From contig JAADHK010000132.1 of the NCBI GenBank assembly GCA_013151835.1, forward strand, positions 1-53,084: a DNA stretch of 53,084 bases, in the 5' to 3' direction. The DNA comes from Deltaproteobacteria bacterium. Lineage in GTDB: Bacteria; Desulfobacterota; Desulfobacteria; Desulfobacterales; Desulfosalsimonadaceae. Numbering within the stretch: the stretch's first letter is position 1; each line of letters starts with the position of its first letter. Below, in pieces: positions 31,140-40,458 of the stretch. The notes below the pieces were generated by a model. The model was not told the origin of the DNA. It did not search any database and saw nothing but the letters and a program-made list of their open reading frames with translations. A program made the translations under genes and the position numbers.

Positions 31140-31844
31140 CTATTTCCCGACGCCCCCTATATCTACCGGATCGGCTATTTCCACGATGATCTTCTGGGCA
31201 ATCCCCCGGCCCATGACATAACGCTGGGTGTCCATACCAACCACCACCTGGCCGTTGCCGTAGTTGTTAATGACATCTATGGCATCGCCTATCTTCAGAC
31301 CCATGCTCATGAGCCGCAGCCTGGCCTTGTTCCCACCGACCATCTCCTTTATAATAAGACGCTCTCCGGGCCTTGCCATTGAAAGCGGCATACGGGATAC
31401 ATGCTCGGAAAGACAGTCGCCGCAAATGCCGTAAATCTCCATCCTGTGCTGGAGCATATGAAAGCCGTATTCCCTGGCGATGTGAAACTGGAGCGCCTCC
31501 AACCTGTCGTTTTCAAACTCGACAATCTTTTTGCACTTGGTGCAGATCATGTGGTCATGGTGCTGGCCGAGGTGGCGGTGCTCGTATCGAAGAATGCCGT
31601 TATCGAACCGGTTCTTCTGGGCGAAACCATAGCGGCACATGAGCTCAAGGGTTTCTTCCACAAAATCGACTACATAGGCTTTCCTTGCAGCCTTCAATAT
31701 AGCGGCAAGCTCCGGCGCCGTGATATGTCCCTCGTTTGCCAGAAAGGCGTCCAGCACGGCCAGGCGCTCGTCGAGCCGGTCGATTTTCTCCTGCCGGAAG
31801 AGGGCTTCAAACTGCTTACGTTCGTATATGTGGTTCTGGTTCAT
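31140..31844 (-). CDS. Fur-family regulator fused to a FeoA domain
   Basis: 234 residues. Residues 10-140 are a Fur protein: winged helix (LDERLAVLDAFLANEGHITA, ELMCRYGFAQKNRFDNG), then RYEHRHLGQHHDHMICTKCK with the His-rich regulatory metal site and the first Cys pair, and GICGDC giving the second Cys pair of the structural zinc. Residues 150-230 are a FeoA SH3-like domain (MARPGERLIIKEMVGGNKAR, LRLMSMGLKIGDAIDVINN, GQVVVGMDTQRYVMGRGIAQ). The fusion resembles DtxR/IdeR-type repressors with a C-terminal FeoA/SH3 domain, but on a Fur core. It probably represses its own operon, fur-feoA-feoB, when Fe(II) is abundant. Confidence 0.92.
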   Translation of the reverse strand: MNQNHIYERKQFEALFRQEKIDRLDERLAVLDAFLANEGHITAPELAAILKAARKAYVVDFVEETLELMCRYGFAQKNRFDNGILRYEHRHLGQHHDHMICTKCKKIVEFENDRLEALQFHIAREYGFHMLQHRMEIYGICGDCLSEHVSRMPLSMARPGERLIIKEMVGGNKARLRLMSMGLKIGDAIDVINNYGNGQVVVGMDTQRYVMGRGIAQKIIVEIADPVDIGGVGK

Positions 31845-31967
31845 GGCTCTTCTTCCATACAGATTTTAATAAATTCCCCGGAAAACATGCCTTATTACAG
31901 GCCTGCTTCCATGTCAATGTTGCTTGAGCCTATTAATAATCCAATGTAAGCACTTGCGTGCAATAAA
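31845..31967. other. Spacer between the EPS locus and the feo operon
   Basis: About 120 bp upstream of the Fur-FeoA gene. No clear Fur box or -35/-10 pair was recognised. The region holds GTGCAATAAATCAATG and ATTAATAATCCAATG AT-rich tracts only. Confidence 0.35.
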
Positions 31968-33608
31968 TCAATGTTCGCTTTTTCCGTACGCCTTAAAAAG
32001 GATGGGAATTCCGGCCAAAAGGCCTCGCAGTACCCGTGTCGCTCTTCGGGCATACAAAAGGCTCCCGCTTTGTCGGCAACTTCCAGGATTTTCCCGGGCC
32101 AGCGCCTTTTGGGAAGGAAAAAGGGTCTGCGCGGCGAACCGCAGGACAAGCCTTTTGTCAGGCAGGCAGAAAAGCCATAAGAGATTTCCCCAATCACCCA
32201 TGGATGCGCCCGAGACCCGCAGGTTCAGCAGGGCGTTCTCAATGCGGGTGAAGCGGACAAAGGGCGGTGATATGGGAATTTCTGTCGGGTAGAGGGGCTT
32301 TTTCATGATTTTACGGGCCAGATATGATGCATAGGCAATGGGCCTCTCCTGGCCGTATGCGCGGATCATCCGGTTAAGCCGCACCAGAAAATGGAAATCC
32401 TGTTTCATCAAAAGCCGTTGGATATCTTCCAGCCAGATGAGTTTTGAAAACGAGTGCTTGACCATGTGCTGGGCTAAAATCAACACATGGTCCATGTCGG
32501 ACGGACGGCGGACGTGACTCGTACCGGGCGAAAAAGGAAGTGAGCGCTCGAAGATCGCGGAGGGTTCAAGATCAAGCAGTCCGGTCCGGGCAGCCACCCG
32601 GTCGGCGTTCAAAGGGTGGACATGCGGATCGATCGTAAGGCCGTCTTTTACAAACAGGCCTGGAAAAAACGGGTCCCGGACATACCCGGCCTGCCTCAGC
32701 ACATGGAAAAGCTCCCGTTCCTCGCCCGGCCGTGCCATGAGGTCTATATCCTCCATGGGCCGCAGCCCCGGGTCTTCATATGGGAAGCCTGTGAGCGCCG
32801 CGCCTTTGAAGACCATGGCGGATATACCCTTTGCCACGAGATAAGGATTGAGTTCCTTTATGGCATCGATCCCCCTAATGTTTTGGGCAAGGCAGGTAAA
32901 ATAGGCATTTTCGAGCTTGCGGGTCACATCCCTCGGTGCGCCCAGGGATGGAGCAACCTTAAACATGAGCCCGTGGAGGCTTTCGGCAAAAATATTTCGT
33001 AAAGCTCCCGGCCAGTCCGGAAAATACGGGGGCGTTTTTCCATTAAGCCCAAGATGGATGAAATGGAGTATATGGCGGGATTGCAATCGTGTGCGCATGC
33101 ACTTCGTCTTAGTGGATGCGTTCCCCGATTTGCAGGCCACCAGGAATCTAACGGCGTTTGAACGGGCCAGATGGTATGCACCTGTGATTCTGGAAACCTT
33201 AACTGCAAAAGGCGAATCAAAACGCCGGCGTCTCACTCCACAGGGGGATGCTTTTTCAAGGCGAACAACGCGGCCCATAATATCTTCGGCCATGACAGGG
33301 GTATCAGGAGTGTCGACAGCGTCGCCTTTTGTCAAAAAGCTCGATACACGGCCGGAATCATCCCGGATAACCCATAGGACCCGGTGGAGCGCCATCCGGT
33401 CCCCGGCCTGCCTGAAGAAGACAATGTCGCCGATGGCAACGGAATCCGGAGAGGCCGGAGATACAACCACACGATCTCCGCTCTTTATCGACGGCGCCAT
33501 GCTCGTGCCGGTCACTTCGAGTCGGACGTCCTTGCCTTCGGATAGGAGATGAAAAATCAGGCGACACCCGCTCTTTGATCCGGATACGTTGATACGCGAC
33601 AACGTCAT
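31968..33608 (-). CDS. Signal peptidase-like (S26) domain fused to NTP_transf_5 nucleotidyltransferase
   Basis: 546 residues from the ATG at 33608 (MTLSRINVSGSK). Codons upstream of it overlap the ligase gene and are rejected. Residues 25-125 resemble an S26B/archaeal-type signal peptidase: VTGTSMAPSIKSGDRVVV with the nucleophilic Ser, MALHRVL with His in place of Lys, and FLTKGDAVDTPD with a possible Asp. There is no membrane anchor. Residues 200-546 are a NTP_transf_5 protein (AMVFKGAALTGFPYEDPGLR, then MEDIDLMARPGEERELFHVL, IDPHVHPLN), with the GxA and DxD catalytic pattern of minimal nucleotidyltransferases. Stand-alone neighbours of both kinds occur in exosortase-type glycan loci; here they are one protein. 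The substrate is unknown. Confidence 0.8.
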   Translation of the reverse strand: MTLSRINVSGSKSGCRLIFHLLSEGKDVRLEVTGTSMAPSIKSGDRVVVSPASPDSVAIGDIVFFRQAGDRMALHRVLWVIRDDSGRVSSFLTKGDAVDTPDTPVMAEDIMGRVVRLEKASPCGVRRRRFDSPFAVKVSRITGAYHLARSNAVRFLVACKSGNASTKTKCMRTRLQSRHILHFIHLGLNGKTPPYFPDWPGALRNIFAESLHGLMFKVAPSLGAPRDVTRKLENAYFTCLAQNIRGIDAIKELNPYLVAKGISAMVFKGAALTGFPYEDPGLRPMEDIDLMARPGEERELFHVLRQAGYVRDPFFPGLFVKDGLTIDPHVHPLNADRVAARTGLLDLEPSAIFERSLPFSPGTSHVRRPSDMDHVLILAQHMVKHSFSKLIWLEDIQRLLMKQDFHFLVRLNRMIRAYGQERPIAYASYLARKIMKKPLYPTEIPISPPFVRFTRIENALLNLRVSGASMGDWGNLLWLFCLPDKRLVLRFAAQTLFPSQKALARENPGSCRQSGSLLYARRATRVLRGLLAGIPILFKAYGKSEH

Positions 33609-33643
33609 CGGAAATGGCCCATCTTTTCGACAAGTCCGGGGCA

Positions 33644-35059
33644 TCATCGCCCCGGCATGGGTCCGGGAGAAAAATGACGGCCAAATCGTCGGATTGGTTT
33701 TGCATCGCCATTTTCGGACTTCACGGCGGCATCCCTTTCTTCCAGCACGGGGAGCATGCAGACGATCCCGGTAAAAAACCAGAACGGCTCCATGATCCGG
33801 ACAATGATAAAGGTATTCGCCCCGATACAATGGACCACCAGGGCGATAAAGCCGGCGATATAGCCCATGGTAAGCCCCCTGGCAAAGGGTGATATTGCCC
33901 GGCGGTAATTTTCAACCGCCATGGCAAAAATGGAAAATAACAGGATCAAAAAGGAAGCAAACCCGATGAGTCCGGTCTCCACGAGAACCCTGGGGAATTG
34001 CGCGTCAATAAAATGAAATCCGGTTACCCCGAATCCGAAAACAGGGTGTTCGGGAAACCTGGTCAGGGCGTCTTCCCAGCTTTTGAGACGTGCGGACGTG
34101 GAGGTGTCGAGCCGCAGGCCGCCGACTTCGATCTGTCCGGACTCCTCGGGCTGGGCCACTGTATAGAGAATGCGCTCCTTTACCGCTTGCGGCAGAATAA
34201 GCGGGCTTATGATCAGTATCGCAGCCATGAGGCCGAAAATGATAACCCGGTTTTTCATCATCACCCCCAGGGCGACCGCCATGGGGATAAAGGCCAGAAA
34301 AGACGATCTTGATCCGGTAAACAGAAACGGCGGTATAATCGCGGCCATAAGGAGCAGAAGCAGATTCCGGGTTTTCGTATCCCTTATGTGATAGAAAAGC
34401 CCGGCCGCAATGGCCAGCATGAAGACGAGATATCCCCCAAAGGTGTTCGGCTCGCCCACCTTCCCCTCAAAAGGCGCGCTCACCCGCTGGCCCGAGGGTA
34501 TCTGCAGCATGCCCATGATTGATACGATAAAGCAGGTGAGAAACAGGAAAAATACGAATCGCTTTGCCTGATCCGTGTCTTTCATATGGTTTGCCACCAT
34601 GAAAAATACAATGAAATACTCAATATATTTCAGCACATAAAAAAAACCGACCTCAAGATCGACCCTGCCGGCCATGGCCCCGAGACCGGTGGCCACGATA
34701 TTTGCAATAATATAAAAGAAAATGGGACGGTTTATGGGCGTTTTAAAAAAAAGGCCGATATCCTTGAAAATGGCGTTCCTGGCAAACCAGGAAAGCGCGA
34801 TAACCAGCAAAAGGAGGTCATCGATGCGCAGGGTCACCCCCCGGTGGACCGTCCCTGCAGCGCCCCCCCCGAACATGAACTCCGGGGAAAGAAGCATGGA
34901 AAAAATCAGCAGGTAAAGCCCGACTTCGGTCTTGATCAGGACCAGGATAAAAATCAGAGATGCGCCCGTGGCCATGAAAAGCATCCGCTCGGGGAAATGG
35001 GACACGGCAATCGCTGCAAGGATTACGATACTCCCTATGATAAAGAAGAAAAATCGCAT
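33644..35059 (-). CDS. O-antigen ligase/polymerase-like membrane protein
   Basis: 471 residues, about 12 hydrophobic helices (IIGSIVILAAIAVSHF, FIYYIIANIVATGLGAM-like and FLLTCFIVSIMGMLQIPSG). The large loop near residue 300 holds FGFGVTGFHFIDAQFPRVLV, the periplasmic segment with conserved Arg and His of Wzy/WaaL-type proteins. It either polymerises repeat units or ligates the glycan to its carrier. Its ATG overlaps the stop of the BY-kinase gene (35059), so the two are coupled. It ends with a basic cytosolic tail (PIRRFGRHFSPGPMPGR). Confidence 0.82.
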   Translation of the reverse strand: MRFFFFIIGSIVILAAIAVSHFPERMLFMATGASLIFILVLIKTEVGLYLLIFSMLLSPEFMFGGGAAGTVHRGVTLRIDDLLLLVIALSWFARNAIFKDIGLFFKTPINRPIFFYIIANIVATGLGAMAGRVDLEVGFFYVLKYIEYFIVFFMVANHMKDTDQAKRFVFFLFLTCFIVSIMGMLQIPSGQRVSAPFEGKVGEPNTFGGYLVFMLAIAAGLFYHIRDTKTRNLLLLLMAAIIPPFLFTGSRSSFLAFIPMAVALGVMMKNRVIIFGLMAAILIISPLILPQAVKERILYTVAQPEESGQIEVGGLRLDTSTSARLKSWEDALTRFPEHPVFGFGVTGFHFIDAQFPRVLVETGLIGFASFLILLFSIFAMAVENYRRAISPFARGLTMGYIAGFIALVVHCIGANTFIIVRIMEPFWFFTGIVCMLPVLEERDAAVKSENGDAKPIRRFGRHFSPGPMPGR

Positions 35060-37335
35060 TAAAAAGTCAGATATAGACCGATGATTAATAGAATAAGAGA
35101 AGAGATAAAGACGAACACACCGAACCTGTGCTCGAAAACGTACTGGCTCAGGACTTTTTGAATCTCTTTTTCAGGCTCTTTTTTCGCCTGTTCCCTGGCG
35201 CGGTCTCCGTAGTAGTAGTGGGTATGGTACCGGAAGTAATCGGGCCCCACATTCGGCTTGACATTATTTAAAATCACGCCCACCACGTTGGCCTCGATGT
35301 TGTCAAGCGTCGACTTGGCCCGGCTCAATACACCCCGGCCGATCCGGCCCACCATGTAGACCATGATAACCCCGTCCATGTATGGCGCGATCTCGCTTGG
35401 GTCCGCCACCGGCAGCACCGGCGGCGAGTCAACCAGAATATAGCTGTATTCGTTGTAGGCTTCCGTTAAAAGATTTCTGAACCGCTTTGAATTCAGAATT
35501 TCAGTGGGATTCGGGGGTTTGATCCCGGCATTAATAATATGGAGGTTATCAAGACCCGGAGAATTGAGGATATCATCCATCTCGAAATCCCCCAGCATGA
35601 CATCCGTGATGGTGTTTACCACGTCGCGCCACTCATAGTTGCCCAATACGTAATCTGTCAGGCCCGGCTCCCGGGAAAGCCCGAATCGCTTGTATACGCT
35701 CGCCCTTCGAAGGTCTGCGTCGATCAGGAGGACTTTCTCCCCTGTCTGGGCCAGACTCAACGCCAGGTTAACGGCGTTTATGGACTTTCCTTCCTGCACG
35801 AACGTTGAAGTCACGAGAAAAGACTTGCTTTTCTTCTCCAGACGGATGAACTGGAGATTGGTGCGAAGGGACCTGAATGCCTCGGAGGCAAGCGACGTCG
35901 GCGCATAATGGGTGATCAGACCCTGGGAGCGCATGTCCCCATTGATTTTCTGTTCGGTTTTCTGGCCGGGGCCTTCCATGTCGAGCTGGGGTATGACTCC
36001 CAGCACGGGAACGTTCAGGGACGCTTCCACATCCTCTATGGTTCCCATGGAGGTATCAAACATCTCGACGCCAAAGGCAAAAACAATCCCTATGATAAGG
36101 CCCAGGATAAGCCCTGAAATGATGATCGCCCAGTTGGACGGGATGTTAAAAGGCCGCACGGGAGCCAAGGCGGGCCTGACGAGCGTAACATTCTCCATCT
36201 TGCCCGACTCCTGGATCAAGGCCTCCTGGTGCTTTTTCTCAAGCTCGGTATAGAGCTTATCCTGGAGATCCACGGCACGGGTCAGGCGCGATAGTTCCTG
36301 GGTTTTCTTCGGCAGGCCGTTTAATTCTCCTTCCAAGCTTGAAATCCGGGTTTTCAGCTTTTCTTCATTCCCGGCCAGAGTCTTTGCCATAAGGCGCAAA
36401 TCGCTTTGAGTATCGCGCGTAATCATCTTGATCTGATTTTCCACTGCAACAACACTAGGATGCTTTTCAGTATACATGGATAAAAGCCTCTGCCGCTGGA
36501 GGAGCAGACTTTCCAGCTGAGACCTTGATCTGTTAAGACTGCTGTTTTTCTCAGAAAACAATAGCTGTTTCGCCGAAAGATCGGGAATCCCTGAAATCCT
36601 GCCCGAGGTAAAAAGCTTAAGTTTTCCTTCTGCCCGACTTCTGTCTTCCCGGGCCTTTTGATACTCGTCCCTGACTTTGGATATACGTCTCAATAATTCT
36701 CTGTTTTTCTCACCAATGGAGACAAGCCCGTTTTTTTCCGTGTAGTCCTGCAGATCTTTTTCGGCTGTCTTGAGCCTGGCAAGCGTTACTTCAAGCTGTT
36801 TTTCTATAAATGTCCGAATTTCCGAAATACGCTTGCTGTTAGAATCTATATTATACTGCCTGTATGCCCGGGCAATCGTATTGGCTACCTTCTCGGCCTC
36901 GTCCGGAGTCCGGGCCGTAACTGTTAAATTGATTATATTGGTACGCTCCTCCACCTCTGTTTTTATCATGGACTTGAGCCGCGCGATCTCCCCGAGATAT
37001 TTCCGGTTCCGGTTTATCTCCCCGTCCGGAGCGGCTTTAGGAATGCGGCCCATCATTTCCGCTGTTTTTTTCAATACAGGAAAACTCGTAATCGTATACC
37101 CGTGTGTGGTCATGCTCTCCTGGAGGTTCCAGAACCCGCCTGAGAGCATGCCTGCCATGTTGGCCTTCTGCTCGATCTTGATGGCCGCCGTGGCCCGGTA
37201 AAGGGGCACAGGTTCCTTTATCTTTGAAAAAACCATGCTGCACAGGCCCACAAAGATGGTCATCAGGATAATAACGCCCTTGCGTTTCCGGATTATCCTG
37301 AAATATTCCCTTAAATCAACGTCATATTGTGCCAT
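35059..37335 (-). CDS. Chain-length determinant/BY-type tyrosine kinase (Wzz-Wzc-like)
   Basis: 758 residues. The N-terminal Wzz region has a membrane span near ILMTIFVGLCSMVFSKI and a large periplasmic coiled coil (about 60-400), ending in LAPVRPFNIPSNWAIIISGL and a second span. The cytosolic kinase has Walker A-like STFVQEGKSINAV (a Gly of the usual P-loop is Gln), Walker A' VLLIDADLRRASV and Walker B YILVDSPPVLPVA. A Tyr cluster YFRYHTHYYYG at about 685 is the autophosphorylation zone. A further C-terminal membrane span (FGVFVFISSLILLIIGLYLT) is unusual for Wzc. It sets glycan chain length and drives assembly with the Wza-type exporter encoded next to it. Confidence 0.9.
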   Translation of the reverse strand: MAQYDVDLREYFRIIRKRKGVIILMTIFVGLCSMVFSKIKEPVPLYRATAAIKIEQKANMAGMLSGGFWNLQESMTTHGYTITSFPVLKKTAEMMGRIPKAAPDGEINRNRKYLGEIARLKSMIKTEVEERTNIINLTVTARTPDEAEKVANTIARAYRQYNIDSNSKRISEIRTFIEKQLEVTLARLKTAEKDLQDYTEKNGLVSIGEKNRELLRRISKVRDEYQKAREDRSRAEGKLKLFTSGRISGIPDLSAKQLLFSEKNSSLNRSRSQLESLLLQRQRLLSMYTEKHPSVVAVENQIKMITRDTQSDLRLMAKTLAGNEEKLKTRISSLEGELNGLPKKTQELSRLTRAVDLQDKLYTELEKKHQEALIQESGKMENVTLVRPALAPVRPFNIPSNWAIIISGLILGLIIGIVFAFGVEMFDTSMGTIEDVEASLNVPVLGVIPQLDMEGPGQKTEQKINGDMRSQGLITHYAPTSLASEAFRSLRTNLQFIRLEKKSKSFLVTSTFVQEGKSINAVNLALSLAQTGEKVLLIDADLRRASVYKRFGLSREPGLTDYVLGNYEWRDVVNTITDVMLGDFEMDDILNSPGLDNLHIINAGIKPPNPTEILNSKRFRNLLTEAYNEYSYILVDSPPVLPVADPSEIAPYMDGVIMVYMVGRIGRGVLSRAKSTLDNIEANVVGVILNNVKPNVGPDYFRYHTHYYYGDRAREQAKKEPEKEIQKVLSQYVFEHRFGVFVFISSLILLIIGLYLTF

Positions 37336-37392
37336 TAAATTTTTCTCCGGTCTTGTTGATGCCTTGCGCCTCTTTAATATACGGCGACATTG

Positions 37393-39573
37393 CTATCGAG
37401 TCCTGTTATAACTTCCGTTTACAGGTAAATATTGGATATTATATCCCGGCAGGATCGCCAATTCCACAATTGGCCTTATCCTGCTGACAAACTGATTTAC
37501 ATCCCCTATGGCGGACCGCGGCACAAAGAGCAGGTCACCGTCCTTTAAAGACAGGTTCTGGGATTGATCCCCGGTCTCGATCAGCTTTTGAAGATTAACG
37601 GGTATGATTTCCGGGTTGGCGATATCGCCCCGGACAATCCTGGCATATTGCGGTTTTGCAAAAATCGTGGGACCGCCGGCCGCAGAAATTGCGTCGAACA
37701 TCTGCATCTGGGAACCGGTAAAGGAATAAACGCCCGGCTGGTTAACCTCGCCGAAAATAAAGACCCGGTTCCCTTCCTTGGAGATGAGCGGAAGATAAAT
37801 GACATCACCATCATCTAAAATAATATCCTGGGTCTTGTCCCCCATTGTCATGGCCTTGTAGAGGTTGAGCTTCAGGGTACGGCCGTTTTTTCTCCTGACC
37901 TTGACCTCCCGGAGGTTGGCATCGGGTCGGGCCGAGTGTGTTCTGGACAGCATCTCCACAAGCGACACCTTCCCTTCGAGATAAAAGCCTGTATTACCGC
38001 CGCGATTACCGCCTGCGCCATAGCCACCCCCGCTCTGATGACTTCTTCCCGGCCCCATGATCGAAACCTTTTTGCTCATGTAATAGGAAACCCGCACATC
38101 GATGCGTGGATCCTTGATATAATCCTTCAAATACCGGGTAAGCTCCTTGTCGATTTCCCTCAACGTCATCCCTTTTACCGGAAGATCCTGGACAAAGCTG
38201 AAGGAAAGCGTGCCGTCGGCCATTATCTCCACCTCCTGCTTGGTCACCTTGTCGGGTTCCCACATGGTGATCTCCAGCGTGTCCCTCGGCCCTACCTTAT
38301 ATTCGATAAAGCCGTTTTCAGAGGTAAAAATCGAATTTTCGGTCACATCCCGGTTTGTATCGGTTTTATCCCCGGACAGGCTGTCGACCACGGACAAAAA
38401 GGAGCGACCGGCAAAGGGAATTGAGCTGCCCGACATTATTTTTACGCCTTCCCCGTACCCGGCATAAACGAGTTCATCATGGCCGTCGCCGTCAAGATCG
38501 GCCGCGACAAGGTCATAGTCGTTTCCAATGGTGGGAAAAACTCCCTCGGCCTCCTCCCATCCGTCCTTTTCACGGTTCAGCCATGCTGAAATTCCGTGTC
38601 CGTCCACCGACCCGGAGACGATATCAACGACTTTATCCGAGTTCAGGTCCGTGCCGATCACCTTCCAGAAGCTCCCCGTATCCACGGGACCGGAAGATAC
38701 ATCAAAAGCGCCGCCTCCCCTGGACGTTAGAATAATAATCCCTTTTTTATAGGTACCGGCCAGGAGGTCGGTCTTCCCGTCCCCGTTAATATCGCAACGG
38801 CTCAGGCCGTAAAAATTGCCGGCGCAAACCGGCGCCATGGGAGACCAGTTGCCCGTGCCGTCTCCCAGCCAGACCCTGACGGCCCCATAGGCCCCCCAGG
38901 AGGCGCCCGCTATATCGATATTGCCGTCGTCGTTAAAATCGCCCACCTCCACGTCCATGTACCGGCCGTTTACCGTGGGACCAACTTCCGCACGCCATCC
39001 GCCCCTGCCGTCCCCCAGCCAGACCTGAATTCCCCCTGAGTCTTCGGAGGTTCCATTGGCCGCCACAATATCGCTGTAACCGTCGTTATTCACGTCCGCC
39101 AGGCGGATGCCTTCGTAATTATGGACCTCGACCGGCACTATCCCGCGTTCCCAGTTCCGGCCGCCCTCGTTCATCCAGACCATGATCCCGGAAGCCTCGC
39201 GCTGCACGCTCATGACCAGGTCGGACCTGCCGTCCCCGTTCAAATCACCTGCCGCGATTGAATGGACATCGGCCTTAAATGGCAGAAAAAACGGGGTGGT
39301 CAAGTTCCCGGCGCCGTCCCCGTACCATATGGCGGCGTTGCCGGGCTCATAGGAGCCCGCGACAATATCCTTCCGGGCATCGTTATCCAGATCCGCGACG
39401 ATTACGCACCGGTATTTGCCGGAACTGATAGTGCCCGAGCTTTTGGTCCATGAAACCGCCTGCAAGCCGGGCGTATGCTTTGCACATCCGATAAAACCGG
39501 CTGAAAGCAGAATCATAAGAACAGCGGCCAGGCCGTTAAACGCGATTGTCTCTCTTCTTGTGAGCATGTCCAT
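37393..39573 (-). CDS. Wza-type polysaccharide export lipoprotein with N-terminal FG-GAP/VCBS propeller
   Basis: 726 residues; ordinary Wza proteins are 250-400. A lipoprotein signal (ILLSAGFIGC, lipobox Cys at about 30) anchors it in the outer membrane. Residues 50-385 are about seven FG-GAP/VCBS-like blades: VIVADLDNDARKDIVAGSYE, AGDLNGDGRSDLVMS, GDFNDDGNIDIAGASW, DINGDGKTDLLAGTY and DLDGDGHDELVYAGYGE. Each has a D-x-[DN]-x-D calcium loop. Residues 425-515 are the polysaccharide export domain (YKVGPRDTLEITMWEPDKVT, FVQDLPVKGMTLREIDKELT), followed by SLBB domains (VFIFGEVNQPGVYSFTGSQM). The fusion puts a calcium-binding propeller on the export channel. It follows the ExeA-like ATPase and precedes the BY-kinase. 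Confidence 0.88.
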   Translation of the reverse strand: MDMLTRRETIAFNGLAAVLMILLSAGFIGCAKHTPGLQAVSWTKSSGTISSGKYRCVIVADLDNDARKDIVAGSYEPGNAAIWYGDGAGNLTTPFFLPFKADVHSIAAGDLNGDGRSDLVMSVQREASGIMVWMNEGGRNWERGIVPVEVHNYEGIRLADVNNDGYSDIVAANGTSEDSGGIQVWLGDGRGGWRAEVGPTVNGRYMDVEVGDFNDDGNIDIAGASWGAYGAVRVWLGDGTGNWSPMAPVCAGNFYGLSRCDINGDGKTDLLAGTYKKGIIILTSRGGGAFDVSSGPVDTGSFWKVIGTDLNSDKVVDIVSGSVDGHGISAWLNREKDGWEEAEGVFPTIGNDYDLVAADLDGDGHDELVYAGYGEGVKIMSGSSIPFAGRSFLSVVDSLSGDKTDTNRDVTENSIFTSENGFIEYKVGPRDTLEITMWEPDKVTKQEVEIMADGTLSFSFVQDLPVKGMTLREIDKELTRYLKDYIKDPRIDVRVSYYMSKKVSIMGPGRSHQSGGGYGAGGNRGGNTGFYLEGKVSLVEMLSRTHSARPDANLREVKVRRKNGRTLKLNLYKAMTMGDKTQDIILDDGDVIYLPLISKEGNRVFIFGEVNQPGVYSFTGSQMQMFDAISAAGGPTIFAKPQYARIVRGDIANPEIIPVNLQKLIETGDQSQNLSLKDGDLLFVPRSAIGDVNQFVSRIRPIVELAILPGYNIQYLPVNGSYNRTR

Positions 39574-39640
39574 ATTATTCCTTTTTCGATAATTTCACAC
39601 CCGGACCCTTTTATCCCGGATTTGCTTATCCCAAATTCAC

Positions 39641-40453
39641 TTATCCGAGATCCGCCAGGGCCTTATTCACAATTTTTTGCGTAACAAGCCGGGTCTTATC
39701 CATGAGACCGATCAGCAGGCTCCGGTCACAGATATTGTTAATCCGAAGCGGGAGGCCGCCCGATGCCTTGTAAACGGCCCAGGCGGCCTCCCGCGTAAAA
39801 ACCGGCTTTTCAAGCCCGGCCCGTTGCAGCCGGAATCGCATATATTTCCCGGTATTGACGAAATCGAGCGGTTCGATACTGATTCTCATGCCGATCCGCT
39901 CATTTAACGGATGAAGCCTTGTAATCTTTGCAAACAACGGCGGCTGGCCCACGAGAATAAGGGTAATCAAAAAGCCGTTATCAGACTGGATGTTTAAAAG
40001 CATCCTGAGTTCATCCAGCGCGGCCCGGTCCTTTATGACATGGGACTCGTCAATGACAATGACCGTTTCAACACCTTGCCCGGCCCGGACCATGACCTCG
40101 TTTTTAATCCGGTCGATAATCACCGCCTTGGACCGGGTATTGCTTTTAACCTCGAGGCTAAGACCAATGGCCCGTACAAGGTCTTCCGGCTCCAGGGCCG
40201 GGTTAAAAATCAGATGAACCGAAAATTGTCCTTCCGGCAGAAAAGCAGGCAGGTTTTTTACCAGCGTGGTTTTGCCGCATCCCACCTCCCCGGTAATCAT
40301 CACACCGCCCTTGCGGTATTGAACTGCGTAGAGCAGCCTGTTTAATGCCTCCTCATGCTGGGGCGAACGGAAAAAATTCTCGCCACCCACCCCGTTTGAA
40401 GCCGGTGCGTTTGAAAAAGGGGGACGTTTAAACCCCCAGTGCCTGAGGTACAC
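39641..40453 (-). CDS. ExeA/GspA-like AAA ATPase of the EPS locus
   Basis: 270 residues. MYLRHWGFKRPPFSNAPASN is the typical start. Walker A ITGEVGCGKTTLVKNL at about 53-68, Walker B TVIVIDESHVI, and sensor FLITLILVGQPPLF follow. The C-terminal helical lid (GGLPLRINNICDRSLLIGLM) completes the ExeA/XrtA-associated ATPase pattern, although the C-terminal peptidoglycan-binding domain of ExeA is absent. Such ATPases sit beside Wza/BY-kinase genes in exosortase-type loci. It lies 5 bp after HD-GYP and probably works in the cytosol. Confidence 0.85.
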   Translation of the reverse strand: MYLRHWGFKRPPFSNAPASNGVGGENFFRSPQHEEALNRLLYAVQYRKGGVMITGEVGCGKTTLVKNLPAFLPEGQFSVHLIFNPALEPEDLVRAIGLSLEVKSNTRSKAVIIDRIKNEVMVRAGQGVETVIVIDESHVIKDRAALDELRMLLNIQSDNGFLITLILVGQPPLFAKITRLHPLNERIGMRISIEPLDFVNTGKYMRFRLQRAGLEKPVFTREAAWAVYKASGGLPLRINNICDRSLLIGLMDKTRLVTQKIVNKALADLG

Positions 40454-40458
40454 GGTCT

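Noticed and set aside
33609-33830. Upstream extension of the S26/nucleotidyltransferase frame
   Set aside because: It overlaps the O-antigen ligase gene and shows no domain.
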